DNA of 64,000 nucleotides from CAVPUA01 sp963828015 (GCA_963828015.1 CAWHCD010000004.1:248001-312000); one strand, 5' to 3'. Numbered from the stretch's first letter, positions 16,374 through 24,496 are shown. Numbers and translations are program-made. Notes: generated by a model from the letters alone, not told the origin.

Positions 16374-16898
16374 TCAACCGCCGAGCGCGATACGCATGTC
16401 GAGTGGGTCGAACTCCTCACCGACGGGATAGACCTCGTTGAAGAACGCCACCGCCTCGGGGCGCAGCGTGGTGCTCGTCCCCTGCCAGGCCCGCAAGGGC
16501 CCGACGTCGTGCGATTGCGGCTGGTTGAGGTCCACCATCGGCAGCCGGACCGTGGCGTCCGGGTAGCTGTCGGGGTCGGCCACCGAGAGGTGAGCGCCAT
16601 CGTCATCGATACTCACCCAGGGGTCGATGAAGGCGACGAACAGCATCCCGAAGTGGGCCGAGAAGCGCAGATCACCGGCGAACTTGAGGACGCCGCGGTT
16701 GGTGCTCACGTCGTAGTCCGCGCTCGACGCGAGCGGGAACAGGAAGCGGCCGCGGGAGGTGACGGTGGCTCCGCCGGAGATCGAGGAGCGCAGGTCGGAC
16801 ATGCCCTTGAGGTAGGAGACGAAGCTCGTCTTGATCCCCCACAGCAACCCGGTTGTCTCGGTGACCGATTGGCGATCGGCAACGGGCTCATCGCTCAT
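16374..16898 (-). CDS. Standalone HtaA-domain protein
   Basis: A 174-aa protein consisting of one HtaA domain: LLWGIKTSFVSYLKGMS, GGATVTSRGRFLFPLAS, GVLKFAGDLRFSAHFGMLFV and IDPWVSIDDDGAHLSV. In Corynebacterium, HtaA domains bind haem in secreted surface proteins that feed the HmuTUV transporter. This copy has no signal peptide, no membrane anchor and no neighbouring haem transporter, so it may act inside the cell. MSDEPVADRQ at 16898 is preferred over an upstream start that adds a short basic stretch. Confidence 0.75.
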   Translation of the reverse strand: MSDEPVADRQSVTETTGLLWGIKTSFVSYLKGMSDLRSSISGGATVTSRGRFLFPLASSADYDVSTNRGVLKFAGDLRFSAHFGMLFVAFIDPWVSIDDDGAHLSVADPDSYPDATVRLPMVDLNQPQSHDVGPLRAWQGTSTTLRPEAVAFFNEVYPVGEEFDPLDMRIALGG

Positions 16899-16948
16899 TC
16901 GAGCGACCCTAGCTCGCGCCGGGCGCATTGCCCACCCGAGCGGTCCAA

Positions 16949-17992
16949 CTAGAAGGTGGCCGTGTCGATCACGAACCGGTAGCGGACATCGCTGCCGACC
17001 ACCCGGTCGTACGCCTCGTCGATCCGGTCGGCGCTGATCGTCTCGATCTCGGCGCCGATGCCGTGCTCGGCACAGAAGTCGAGCATCTGCTGGGTCTCGG
17101 CAATGCCGCCGATCGCCGACCCGGCGAAACTACGGCGCCCACCCATCAGGGCGAACACCGGCACCTCGAGCGGCTCGGCCGGTGCGCCGACGCTGACGAA
17201 CGTCCCGTTCAGGCGCAGCGTCGACAGGTATGGCCCCATCGGCAGCGTCGCCGACACGGTGTTGATGATCAGGTCGAAGTAGCGCGACAACTCGGTGAAC
17301 GTTGCGTCGTCGGAGGTGGCGTAGTACTTGTCGGCGCCCAGCCGCAGGCCATCCTCGCGCTTGGACAGCGTCTGCGACAACACCGTGACCTCGGCGCCCA
17401 TCGCGTGCGCGATCTTGACCGCCATGTGCCCGAGGCCGCCCAGACCGACCACGGCGACCCGTCGCCCCGGACCGGCCTGCCACCGGTTCAGCGGCGAGAA
17501 GACGGTGATGCCCGCGCACAACAGGGGCGCGGCCACGTCGAGCTCGATGCCATCCGGGATGTGCAGCACGAAGTGCTCGTTCACCACGATGTGGGTGCTG
17601 TAACCGCCGTAGTTCGGGGTGCCGTCGCGCCCGATCGAGTTGTACGTGCCGCCGCCGACCGGGTTGAGGCAGTACTGCTCCTCGCCGGCCACGCAGTTCT
17701 CGCATTCGCGGCACGAATCGACCAGGCAACCCACGCCCACCCGATCGCCGACCGCATGCTTGGTGACCTCGGCCCCGACCTCGACCACGACACCGGCGAT
17801 CTCGTGACCGGGCACGAGGGGAAAGATCGCCGCGCCCCACTCCTCGCGGGCGGTGTGAATGTCGGAATGGCAGATGCCGGCATACGCGATCTCGATCCGC
17901 ACGTCCTTCGGACCGACGGCCCGCCGCTCGATGGTCGTCTTGGTGAAGGGAGCCTTGGCGGCTGCGGTCGCGTACGCGGTGACAGTGGTCAT
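16949..17992 (-). CDS. Zn-dependent NAD(P) alcohol dehydrogenase (cinnamyl/AdhC-type MDR)
   Basis: A 347-aa medium-chain dehydrogenase. The catalytic Zn site is AGICHSDIHTAREEW and PLVPGHEIAGVVVEVG. The structural four-Cys lobe is GCLVDSCRECENCVAGEEQYC, the Rossmann motif is VAVVGLGGLGHMAVKIA, and GTPNYGGYSTHIVV is typical of cinnamyl-alcohol-dehydrogenase-like enzymes. It should interconvert aldehydes and alcohols, mostly with NADPH. It is divergent from the acyl-CoA dehydrogenase-like gene, with a duplicated TGTACA operator-like site between. Confidence 0.9.
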   Translation of the reverse strand: MTTVTAYATAAAKAPFTKTTIERRAVGPKDVRIEIAYAGICHSDIHTAREEWGAAIFPLVPGHEIAGVVVEVGAEVTKHAVGDRVGVGCLVDSCRECENCVAGEEQYCLNPVGGGTYNSIGRDGTPNYGGYSTHIVVNEHFVLHIPDGIELDVAAPLLCAGITVFSPLNRWQAGPGRRVAVVGLGGLGHMAVKIAHAMGAEVTVLSQTLSKREDGLRLGADKYYATSDDATFTELSRYFDLIINTVSATLPMGPYLSTLRLNGTFVSVGAPAEPLEVPVFALMGGRRSFAGSAIGGIAETQQMLDFCAEHGIGAEIETISADRIDEAYDRVVGSDVRYRFVIDTATF

Positions 17993-18011
17993 GCCTTGTT
18001 TCTACCTCATT

Positions 18012-18025
18012 TGTACATCTGTACA
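18012..18025. promoter_or_regulatory. TGTACA repeat, candidate operator
   Basis: TGTACATCTGTACA is two self-complementary TGTACA boxes with a 2-bp spacer, giving a dyad. It lies in the 102-bp gap between divergent genes for an alcohol dehydrogenase and an acyl-CoA dehydrogenase-like enzyme, 20 bp from the former's start. This is typical placement for a dimeric repressor site controlling both. Confidence 0.5.
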
Positions 18026-18094
18026 TCTGGCGGTCCCGGTGTGATGCTTGTAGTCACCAACTAGTTTCGTCCCGAACTGATGTGGAGACCCCTC

Positions 18095-19270
18095 ATGACC
18101 GATCTCGCTGTTGACACGCGCCCGGACCAGACCGTCCCCAGCCCGGCCGAGTTGCTCGAGCGGGCCCAGGCGCTGGTGCCGTTGCTGCGGGCGAACGCGC
18201 CGCTGGGTGAGCAGCTGCGCCACCTGCCCGATGAGTCGGTGGATGCCGTCGAGGCAGCGGGGCTGTTCCAGATGCTGCTGTTGCCACAGCGCGGCGGTTA
18301 CGACACCGACCCGGCGACGGTCGCCAAGATCATGACGTTGATCGCCAGCGGCGACGCATCGGTGGCGTGGGTGATGCAGGTCGGCTGCGGCATTGCCCGC
18401 CTGGCCGAGGTACTGCCCGAGCAGGCGATGGCCGAGGTGTACGCCAGCCCGCGGCCGCTGATGGCCGGGTCCTTCGCCAAGCCGGGCGCGAAGGTGGTCC
18501 CGGTCGAGGGTGGGTTCAAGGTCGTCGGCACCGGCAGCTGGGGCTACGTCAGCGGCTGCTACCACGCGCATTCGGCGTTGATGCGCCTGCAGGTCGACGA
18601 GCCCGACGGGACGATCTCGGATGCGTTCGCCCTGATCCCGATGAGCGATCTGCAGATCGAGGACGACTGGCTGGTGATGGGTGCTTCGGGAACGGGCAGC
18701 AACACCGTGACGTGTGGCGAGATCTTCATCCCCGACTACCGGCTGTCCCGTGAGACCGGTAAGGCGTTCGGCTCGTTGCGCGGTGGCACCCTCGGGTTCG
18801 CGTTCACCGCGATGATGCCCCTCGGCCTGGCCCGCTACGCCCTGGAGCTCTACCTCGAGCTGATCCACTCCCGCGGCATCACCATGCTCGGCTACGAGAA
18901 GATGACCGACTCCCCGCTCGTGCAGACCGCGGTCGCCACCGCCCACCTCAACATCAAGATGATCGAGGCCTATCAGCACTGGCTGCTGTCCACCCTCGAG
19001 CCCGGTGCCGAGCCCCTGACCGATGAAATGCTGCCCGGAGCGATGTCGGCGCTGTGCTACAAGATGGCCCGCCAGGCCATCGAGGCGATCTATGAAATCT
19101 GCCCCACCGATGAGATCCGCCTGTCGCACCCGCTGCAGCGTTGCCTGCGCGACCTGCATGCGTTCACCCACCAGGGCGCGATGGCCCCGTACATCAACTA
19201 CGAGAAGTACGGCAAGTTCCTTTGCGGCGGCGAAGCCGTCGGCATCCTGCCCACCGCCAAGCGCATCTGA
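18095..19270 (+). CDS. Acyl-CoA dehydrogenase-family flavoprotein (group-D monooxygenase-like)
   Basis: A 391-aa protein of the acyl-CoA dehydrogenase fold: an N-terminal helical domain (LPDESVDAVEAAGLFQMLLL), ASVAWVMQVGCGIARL, the middle beta domain MAGSFAKPGAKVVPV and VVGTGSWGYVSGC, then the C-terminal helical bundle ending FLCGGEAVGILPTAKRI. The lack of an evident catalytic Glu and the SGDASVAWV motif point to the flavin monooxygenase-like branch (HsaA/DszC type), which works with a separate flavin reductase. GGAG at 18084 is 7 nt before ATG 18095, fixing the start. Confidence 0.8.
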   Translation: MTDLAVDTRPDQTVPSPAELLERAQALVPLLRANAPLGEQLRHLPDESVDAVEAAGLFQMLLLPQRGGYDTDPATVAKIMTLIASGDASVAWVMQVGCGIARLAEVLPEQAMAEVYASPRPLMAGSFAKPGAKVVPVEGGFKVVGTGSWGYVSGCYHAHSALMRLQVDEPDGTISDAFALIPMSDLQIEDDWLVMGASGTGSNTVTCGEIFIPDYRLSRETGKAFGSLRGGTLGFAFTAMMPLGLARYALELYLELIHSRGITMLGYEKMTDSPLVQTAVATAHLNIKMIEAYQHWLLSTLEPGAEPLTDEMLPGAMSALCYKMARQAIEAIYEICPTDEIRLSHPLQRCLRDLHAFTHQGAMAPYINYEKYGKFLCGGEAVGILPTAKRI

Positions 19271-19285
19271 GGTCATCGCCTCGGG

Positions 19286-19590
19286 CTAGCCGTCGTACAT
19301 CGTGTTGCGGCGGGGTGTTTGGTCCTCACGCCGCGCCGCGGGCGGCGCGGCGTTCCACAACTCACCCAGCAACGCCGCCGTGTCACGGTGCCGCGTTCGC
19401 GGGCTACACCCTGGCAGTCAAGGGCCGCGACCACCCGATGCCGCGCCGCACCCAACCGGCGCTCCACGAGCTCAGATCGGCGCGCCACCTGTAGCAACGT
19501 CTCGCCATCACAGGCGTGGAAGTCGACCGCCAGGAGCTGATCGACGACGGCATCGAACCGGTCGATCACCTCAATCGGACTATCGAACAT
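19286..19590 (-). pseudogene. DUF222 / 13E12-repeat protein, truncated N-terminal remnant
   Basis: From ATG 19590 the text MFDSPIEVIDRFDAVVDQ, GETLLQVARRSELVERRLG and HRVVAALDCQGVARERG is the N-terminal helix set of DUF222 (13E12 repeat) proteins, which normally run about 400 aa and end in an HNH nuclease. After about 80 residues the frame breaks. In the shifted frame DTAALLGELWNAAPPAARR continues the family, then a stop appears at 19286. The rest of the protein, including the HNH domain, is missing. The DNA just upstream (19600-19670) is markedly AT-richer than the surroundings. Confidence 0.6.
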
Positions 19591-19764
19591 ACATTCGATT
19601 CTACCGACTGAAGATGGACATGGCAACAGAATTGCCAAATATAACAGCGAATTCTCTTGATCTCGGACCCACCGACGACGGCGACCCGAGAGCGGCGACC
19701 GGCCCGCCGATGAGGCAACTCGTCGCTGCGCTTTTGACCTTCAGCTCAAAAACACCAAGGAGCG

Positions 19765-20298
19765 CTACGCCAGGTTGATGTAGAGCTGCTCGCCGTCCCA
19801 GGCCTCGGACTGGTCCTTGACGTAGGCAAAGATCCAGCGCAGGCCGGGCTGGTCGGTGTAGATCTCGACGTAGTGGCCGTAGACCGCGCGCGTATCGGCG
19901 AATGCGATCGGGCAACCCGGGGTCGTGTAGATCTGGGTCGCGGTCGGATAACCGGCCGCGGCCAGGTCCGCGATCTCGCGGGCATAGTCGTCGGCGTAAT
20001 AGGCCGTGTGGTGCAGGCGAAAGTCCTCGCCCGACGCCCCCTCGTTGAAGACGGTCGGCCCGGCCGACTTGTCCTGGATGAGCTCGATATTCATGTCACC
20101 GAGCTGGCAGAAGGCGACGTCGAGCAGGATCGGGGACTCGATCGGCGACCCGTGGTAGTCGGCGTTCTCGAAGACGAGCGAGGTCAGGAAGAACGGCCCG
20201 GCCCCGGATGCTTCGCGAAACTGTTCGCACGCGGCCGGCAGATCGGCCACCACGTAGCCCAGCTGTACCGGATTCAAGGGCGTTGCCCGTACGGCCAT
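19765..20298 (-). CDS. Single-domain VOC protein
   Basis: A 177-aa glyoxalase-fold protein: PVQLGYVVADLPAACEQFRE at the start, MNIELIQDKSAGPTVFNE in the middle, DFRLHHTAYYADDYAREIA for the second module and YGHYVEIYTDQPG with a Glu metal-ligand candidate near the end. It belongs to the glyoxalase-like group with one tandem beta-alpha-beta pair, not to the 315-aa paralogue family. A strong AGGAGG site lies upstream of ATG 20298. Substrate unknown. Confidence 0.8.
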   Translation of the reverse strand: MAVRATPLNPVQLGYVVADLPAACEQFREASGAGPFFLTSLVFENADYHGSPIESPILLDVAFCQLGDMNIELIQDKSAGPTVFNEGASGEDFRLHHTAYYADDYAREIADLAAAGYPTATQIYTTPGCPIAFADTRAVYGHYVEIYTDQPGLRWIFAYVKDQSEAWDGEQLYINLA

Positions 20299-20339
20299 GT
20301 CGTCCTCCTGCAGGGTCGGCGCAGGCGAGTGTATAGCCG

Positions 20340-20747
20340 CTATCCGCGGGCGGCCCGCCGCCGTTCGGCCCGGGCCCGACGCTGCGCGGATGCGACCGCC
20401 TGCGTCTCTCGGGCTCGCTGTTGACGGGTGCGTTCGCCGAAGCCTTGGGCGAAACCGGCCTTGGCCAACCGGCGATCGTTGCTCTCGACGATGTAGGCGA
20501 TGCTGAACAGCAGCGCCATGGCGGTGCCGGCGACCACCGCGACCAGGCGAATCCATTCCGGACCCGGCAGGAAGATCACGACCAGGACGACGATGGGCGC
20601 GATCTGCACGACCGCTCGGGCCAGGTGCCGCCACACCCAGCTGGCGCACGTCGTATCGCGCCGGACCCAGTCATCGAGGTCGTCGGGTAGCCCGGCCCCG
20701 TAGGCGTACTTCAGCCACTGCCGGGTGCTCGGGCGGGCCGCGCCCAT
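20340..20747 (-). CDS. DUF5313 family membrane protein
   Basis: A 135-aa protein beginning RPSTRQWLKYAYGAGLPDD, then DDWVRRDTTCASWVWRHLAR, two hydrophobic segments (VVQIAPIVVLVVIFLPG and LVAVVAGTAMALLFSIAYIV) and a very basic Arg-rich tail. This matches the actinobacterial DUF5313 family of unknown function. Its ATG overlaps the stop of the MarR gene (ATGA), so the two are coupled and the MarR protein may control it. Confidence 0.8.
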   Translation of the reverse strand: MGAARPSTRQWLKYAYGAGLPDDLDDWVRRDTTCASWVWRHLARAVVQIAPIVVLVVIFLPGPEWIRLVAVVAGTAMALLFSIAYIVESNDRRLAKAGFAQGFGERTRQQRARETQAVASAQRRARAERRRAARG

Positions 20748-21202
20748 CAGAGGGCCTCGAAGCCGGCGGCGCGAGCGGCGGCGATGAGTCTGGTCAGCGC
20801 GCCGTGGAGCTGCTCTAGTTCGCCGATCTCTATCCCGAGCTTGGCCACGATCGCCGGCGGGATGAGCTCGGCGCTGGCCCGCAGCTCCCGCCCGGCCGTT
20901 GTCAGCTCGATCTTGAGCAGCCGTTCATCGGCGCTGTCTCGGGTCCGCGTCAGCAGCCCGGCCGCCTCGAGCCGCTTGAGCAGCGGCGAGAGCGTGGCGG
21001 CGTCGAGCTGCAGCAACCCCGAGAGGTCCTTGACCGACAGCGGCGAGTCGCCCCACAGGGCCAACATGACCAGGTACTGCGGGTGGGTCAGCCCCATTGG
21101 TTCGAGCAGCGGCCGATAGACCGACAGGACACTGCGCGAGGCGACGGACAGCGCAAAGCAGACCTGGCGTTCGAGCGCCAGCGGATCATCGGTTCGGGTC
21201 AC
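20747..21202 (-). CDS. MarR-family regulator, OhrR-like
   Basis: A 151-aa winged-helix regulator. LERQVCFALSVASRSVLSVY places a Cys in the N-terminal helix exactly where OhrR proteins carry their peroxide-sensing cysteine. The DNA-binding part is SVKDLSGLLQLDAATLSPLL, RLEAAGLLTRTRDSADERLL is the wing, and dimerisation helices follow. It probably senses organic hydroperoxides, but no ohr gene is in view; its coupled partner is the DUF5313 gene. A perfect 15-bp palindrome lies 13 bp upstream of the start. Confidence 0.85.
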   Translation of the reverse strand: MTRTDDPLALERQVCFALSVASRSVLSVYRPLLEPMGLTHPQYLVMLALWGDSPLSVKDLSGLLQLDAATLSPLLKRLEAAGLLTRTRDSADERLLKIELTTAGRELRASAELIPPAIVAKLGIEIGELEQLHGALTRLIAAARAAGFEAL

Positions 21203-21215
21203 GTATTGAATAGTA

Positions 21216-21230
21216 CACGAACAGTTCGTG
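21216..21230. promoter_or_regulatory. Perfect palindrome, probable MarR autoregulatory operator
   Basis: CACGAACAGTTCGTG has 7-bp arms about a single central base. It lies 14-28 bp upstream of the marR-like start and overlaps its likely promoter. MarR/OhrR regulators typically bind such sites to repress their own operon. Confidence 0.6.
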
Positions 21231-21257
21231 CCCTAACCATTAGGGTAGGGACGCTGG

Positions 21258-22847
21258 TCAGGCGAAGCCATGGCCGAGCGCGTAGAGGCTGGCCCCGACC
21301 CGGTTGTTGGCGCCGATCTTGGCGTAGGTGCGTTCGACGTGGTTGCGCACGGTCTTCTCACTCAGCACGAGCTCGCTCGCGATCTGCTGGTTGGACAGGC
21401 CACGGGCGACCAGCGTCAGGATTTCGGCCTCGCGTCGAGTCAGCCCGTCCGGCAGGGGCGGGGTAGCGGGCTGGTGTCCGGCCGCGGACAGGACCGCTGC
21501 GGCCGCCTCGCGGTCGAGGTGTCCCTGCCGCACCCGGTAGTTGATCCGCTCCGCGGCTCCGTTCGGCGACAGCGCCTCGCGATAGGGGCGGGGCTCGAGC
21601 GCCGAGCGATACGCCGCCGCGGCCGCCAGCACCCGCTCCGCCCGGCCGAGGGACGCGGCCGCCAGCCCAAGTGGGTAGCCCGTCCCGTCCAGGTGCTCGT
21701 GGTGGGTGCGCACCAGCTGCTCCTCCGCGCGCAGCCCGGGGATGCGCGACAGCACGCGACCACCGAGGTAGGGGTGCATCCGAACGCGTTCCCATTCGGC
21801 GGCCGACAGCGGCCCTGGCTTGGACCACGCCTGGTTGGAGACGCCGAGGCGCCCGATGTCGTGCAGGTGCCCGGCCCGCCTCAGCGTGGCGCATTCGGCC
21901 GCGTCGAGACCAGCCAGCTGTCCCGCCGCACCGGCGAGGTCGGCGACCGCGCGCGAGTGCCCCAGCGTGAACGGGCACTTCAAATCGACGAAGTCTCCCA
22001 GGGCCGTCAGCAAGGTATCAAGTTGCGGCCTGCTGACGAGGACGTCGTGATCGGGCGCCAGCCGAAGGGCGGCCGACCAGGCGTCGCCGTCGTCGGGCGG
22101 GGCGAGGAGGGACTCGACGTCGGCGGTGAACTCGTCCGCGATCGCGGGATCGAACTGACCGCCGCGGCGGCTGCGCACCATCGCCTGGACGCCGTCGATG
22201 CCGTAGCGGCGGTGGTGGACCTCGGCCATGTCGGCGATCTGGGCGATGCGCATCTCGATCGGGATCGCCTCACCGGAGCAGCCCTGGGGCAGGCCACGCC
22301 CGTCGTAGCGCTCAAAGGTGAACCCGAGGCACCGTTGGACGGCCGCGGACAGCCCGAGGTGTTCGGCCAGGGAGGCGGCCGAGGTGCAGTGCGAGTGGAT
22401 CAGCTGCGAGAGCTGACCGCGGGCATCCTTGAGTAGGGACGCCATCGTCTTGGCCCGACGCATCGGCGATTCACCGCGGGCGACGTTGCCGAGCACGAAC
22501 TTCAGATAGGGGTACCCGGCCCAGTCGACGTCGAAGGCCGCGGTGCGGACGGCAATGTCATCGCCGAACCAGCGCGCGTACTCCTGGGAGTCGGCATGGC
22601 AGCCGATCCACATCACCAACGTCGTGTAGTACACCGTGCCGCGCTGCTCCTCCGAAAGCCCGAGGCGATCGGCCAGCCGGCAGGCGATGACCGCCGATCC
22701 CAGCATGTGTTCGGCCGGCTGGCCCAGGCCGAGGTCGATCGAGACCGACAGCGCGGCAAGGAGCTCGGCCCGGCGCGGGGGCGCCCCCGCGGACTGGACG
22801 GCTGGCATGCCCCGATTCTCGCCGATCACCGACACGCTGCCCAGCAT
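21258..22847 (-). CDS. Tandem HD-domain / HD-GYP phosphodiesterase with LuxR HTH
   Basis: A 529-aa protein with three parts. Residues about 30-240 are a degenerate HD-type domain (FERYDGRGLPQG, IEMRIAQIADMAEVHHRRYG). Residues about 290-440 are an HD-GYP domain with GHSRAVADLAG, RAGHLHDIGRLGV and THHEHLDGTGYPLGL, which keeps the HD and GYP residues. Residues about 465-529 are a LuxR/GerE HTH (LTRREAEILTLVARGLSNQQ). HD-GYP domains hydrolyse cyclic di-nucleotides, so it may couple second-messenger breakdown to DNA binding. It is coupled by ATGA to the methyltransferase upstream. Confidence 0.85.
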   Translation of the reverse strand: MLGSVSVIGENRGMPAVQSAGAPPRRAELLAALSVSIDLGLGQPAEHMLGSAVIACRLADRLGLSEEQRGTVYYTTLVMWIGCHADSQEYARWFGDDIAVRTAAFDVDWAGYPYLKFVLGNVARGESPMRRAKTMASLLKDARGQLSQLIHSHCTSAASLAEHLGLSAAVQRCLGFTFERYDGRGLPQGCSGEAIPIEMRIAQIADMAEVHHRRYGIDGVQAMVRSRRGGQFDPAIADEFTADVESLLAPPDDGDAWSAALRLAPDHDVLVSRPQLDTLLTALGDFVDLKCPFTLGHSRAVADLAGAAGQLAGLDAAECATLRRAGHLHDIGRLGVSNQAWSKPGPLSAAEWERVRMHPYLGGRVLSRIPGLRAEEQLVRTHHEHLDGTGYPLGLAAASLGRAERVLAAAAAYRSALEPRPYREALSPNGAAERINYRVRQGHLDREAAAAVLSAAGHQPATPPLPDGLTRREAEILTLVARGLSNQQIASELVLSEKTVRNHVERTYAKIGANNRVGASLYALGHGFA

Positions 22848-23656
22848 CAGAGCGAGACCGTCACCCGCAGATACGTGGCCGGGATCGCGGTACGGCCCGA
22901 AGGCGCGGTATTGCTCGCCTCGAAGAGCTCCAGCAACTGCTGATCCAGCTCCTCGGCCCGCCCGGCCGCCTCGGCGGCGGCGTAGGCATTCATCGTCGGC
23001 CCGTAGTAGTCGCGGAAGCAGCGCAGCAGTTCGCCCGGCCGACCGGGATAGTCGAAGGTGAAGGTCTCGCGAGAGAACTCGACGCGCTCGGCCGGGACCC
23101 CGGCGCCGCCGAAGCGTCGGATCACCGTCGCCTCATCGCCCCAGATCATCGGGCTCACGAAGCCCTCCGGCGGCGGTGGCGCGTAGCTGCTGCTGATCCG
23201 CAGCAGTTGCGCGACCAGCGTCGGGTCGTTGGGGATCCAGTTGCCCATCACGATCCGTCCACCCGGGCGGGTGACGCGCACCATCTCCTTGGCCACCTCG
23301 TCCGGCCGTCCGGCGAACATCGCCCCGAAGATGCTCACGACCAGGTCGAAGCGCTCATCCTCGAGGTCGGAGAGTTCGGCGGCGTCTCCCTGCTGAAACT
23401 GGCAGTTGGTCAGCCCGGCTTCGGCCGCGCGCCGGCGACCGGCCGCAACCAGGTTGTTCGCAATATCGACACCGAGCACGTTGGCGCCCAGCTGCGCGGC
23501 CGGCAGAGCCGTCGTTCCGTCGCCGCAGCCGAGGTCCAACACCGACAAGGCGCTGGTGATGTTCAGTTCCTTGACGAGGTGCTCCCCGCTCTGGCGCATA
23601 GCAGCCGCGATACGGGTGAAGTCGCCCTTCTCCCACAGTTGCTGGTTCGGGTTCAT
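22847..23656 (-). CDS. Class I SAM-dependent methyltransferase
   Basis: A 269-aa methyltransferase. Motif I is VLDLGCGDGTTALPAAQLG, the acidic loop after strand 2 is VLGVDIANNLV, motif II/III is QQGDAAELSDLEDERFDLVV and motif IV is VTRPGGRIVMGNW. The C-terminal half resembles UbiE/coenzyme-Q-type small-molecule methyltransferases. The substrate is not evident. It is in the middle of a three-gene operon with 4-bp ATGA overlaps at both ends. Confidence 0.85.
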   Translation of the reverse strand: MNPNQQLWEKGDFTRIAAAMRQSGEHLVKELNITSALSVLDLGCGDGTTALPAAQLGANVLGVDIANNLVAAGRRRAAEAGLTNCQFQQGDAAELSDLEDERFDLVVSIFGAMFAGRPDEVAKEMVRVTRPGGRIVMGNWIPNDPTLVAQLLRISSSYAPPPPEGFVSPMIWGDEATVIRRFGGAGVPAERVEFSRETFTFDYPGRPGELLRCFRDYYGPTMNAYAAAEAAGRAEELDQQLLELFEASNTAPSGRTAIPATYLRVTVSL

Positions 23657-24345
23657 GGTGTTCTCGCAATCGTTCGATTCGGATGTGACGTGACGCGGAT
23701 GGGTTGGAAGTTGGTGGAGGCGAGGACGAAGAGCCCGCGCTGGGGCAGCCAGAAGTCGCCCAGCTTGGTCGGGCGGTCCAAGGGAGCGGGCCGGCCGAGG
23801 TCGAGGCCATCGAGCGCGGCCCGGCTGTCGACCACCGGCCAGACCGAGCGCGGCGCCGCCCGGAAGTGCTGCCCGTTCGGGGTCTGGCCCTGCAGACGGA
23901 GCCGCCCGCTGTGCAGCATCGGAGCGGCCAGCCGGCTCAGCAGGACCAGCAGCGCATCGCTGCGCCAGGCCCTCGCCGGTGCCGCGCGGAGCGACCAGGA
24001 CACCAGCCGCGTGCGCCCGGTCGTCCCCAGCTCGAGCTGCCAGTCCAACCGGTCGCCCACCTGGATGCGCAAGACCGAGTCCGACCGCCAGGTCAGCTCG
24101 ATGCGCTCAGCTCGCTCGATCTGAGCGAACGCGGCGCCGAAGTAGCGCGGGCAACTCAGCTCGGGGTCGGTCGTGGTGAACATCGTCCACCGGCCGGCCG
24201 GATCGCGATGCCATACCGAGCGGTAGGCCGGGCCGATCGAACTCGCCGCGATGTCGCGCAGTGCGAGGTAGTGACCCGTCGCGAAGGGCAGACCCAGCAC
24301 CCCGCTGCCCACGAATTGCTCGGTGTCGGTGCTGGTCATGCCCAT
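23653..24345 (-). CDS. Conserved protein of unknown function, first gene of HD-GYP operon
   Basis: About 230 aa with no domain I recognise. It begins MGMTSTDTEQFVG, is mostly beta-prone with Trp/Arg-rich segments (AYRSVWHRDPAGRWTMFTT, RIELTWRSDSVLRIQVGD) and ends with NFQPIRVTSHPNRTI. There is no signal peptide or obvious TM helix. It heads the operon with the methyltransferase and HD-GYP genes. ATG 24339 is an equally possible start; no strong ribosome binding site separates them. A palindrome lies upstream at 24438. Confidence 0.6.
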   Translation of the reverse strand: MGMTSTDTEQFVGSGVLGLPFATGHYLALRDIAASSIGPAYRSVWHRDPAGRWTMFTTTDPELSCPRYFGAAFAQIERAERIELTWRSDSVLRIQVGDRLDWQLELGTTGRTRLVSWSLRAAPARAWRSDALLVLLSRLAAPMLHSGRLRLQGQTPNGQHFRAAPRSVWPVVDSRAALDGLDLGRPAPLDRPTKLGDFWLPQRGLFVLASTNFQPIRVTSHPNRTIARTP

Positions 24346-24437
24346 TACCGTGCCGCGCCCGGACGCCGCCCGCATGAGGCATCGGCCTCAACTCCAGGCC
24401 CGGCGTCCGGGTGGGTGGGACGCTCGCGCGCCCGAAC

Positions 24438-24452
24438 CTTTCCTCAGGAAAG
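24438..24452. promoter_or_regulatory. Perfect palindrome, candidate operator upstream of VOC paralogue 3
   Basis: CTTTCCTCAGGAAAG has 7-bp arms about one base. It lies 44 bp before the VOC gene start and about 90 bp before the divergent operon, so it could control either or both. Confidence 0.45.
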
Positions 24453-24496
24453 CACGGCGGATACGGTCGAGTCTCCACACCAGAAGGGGACAACTC

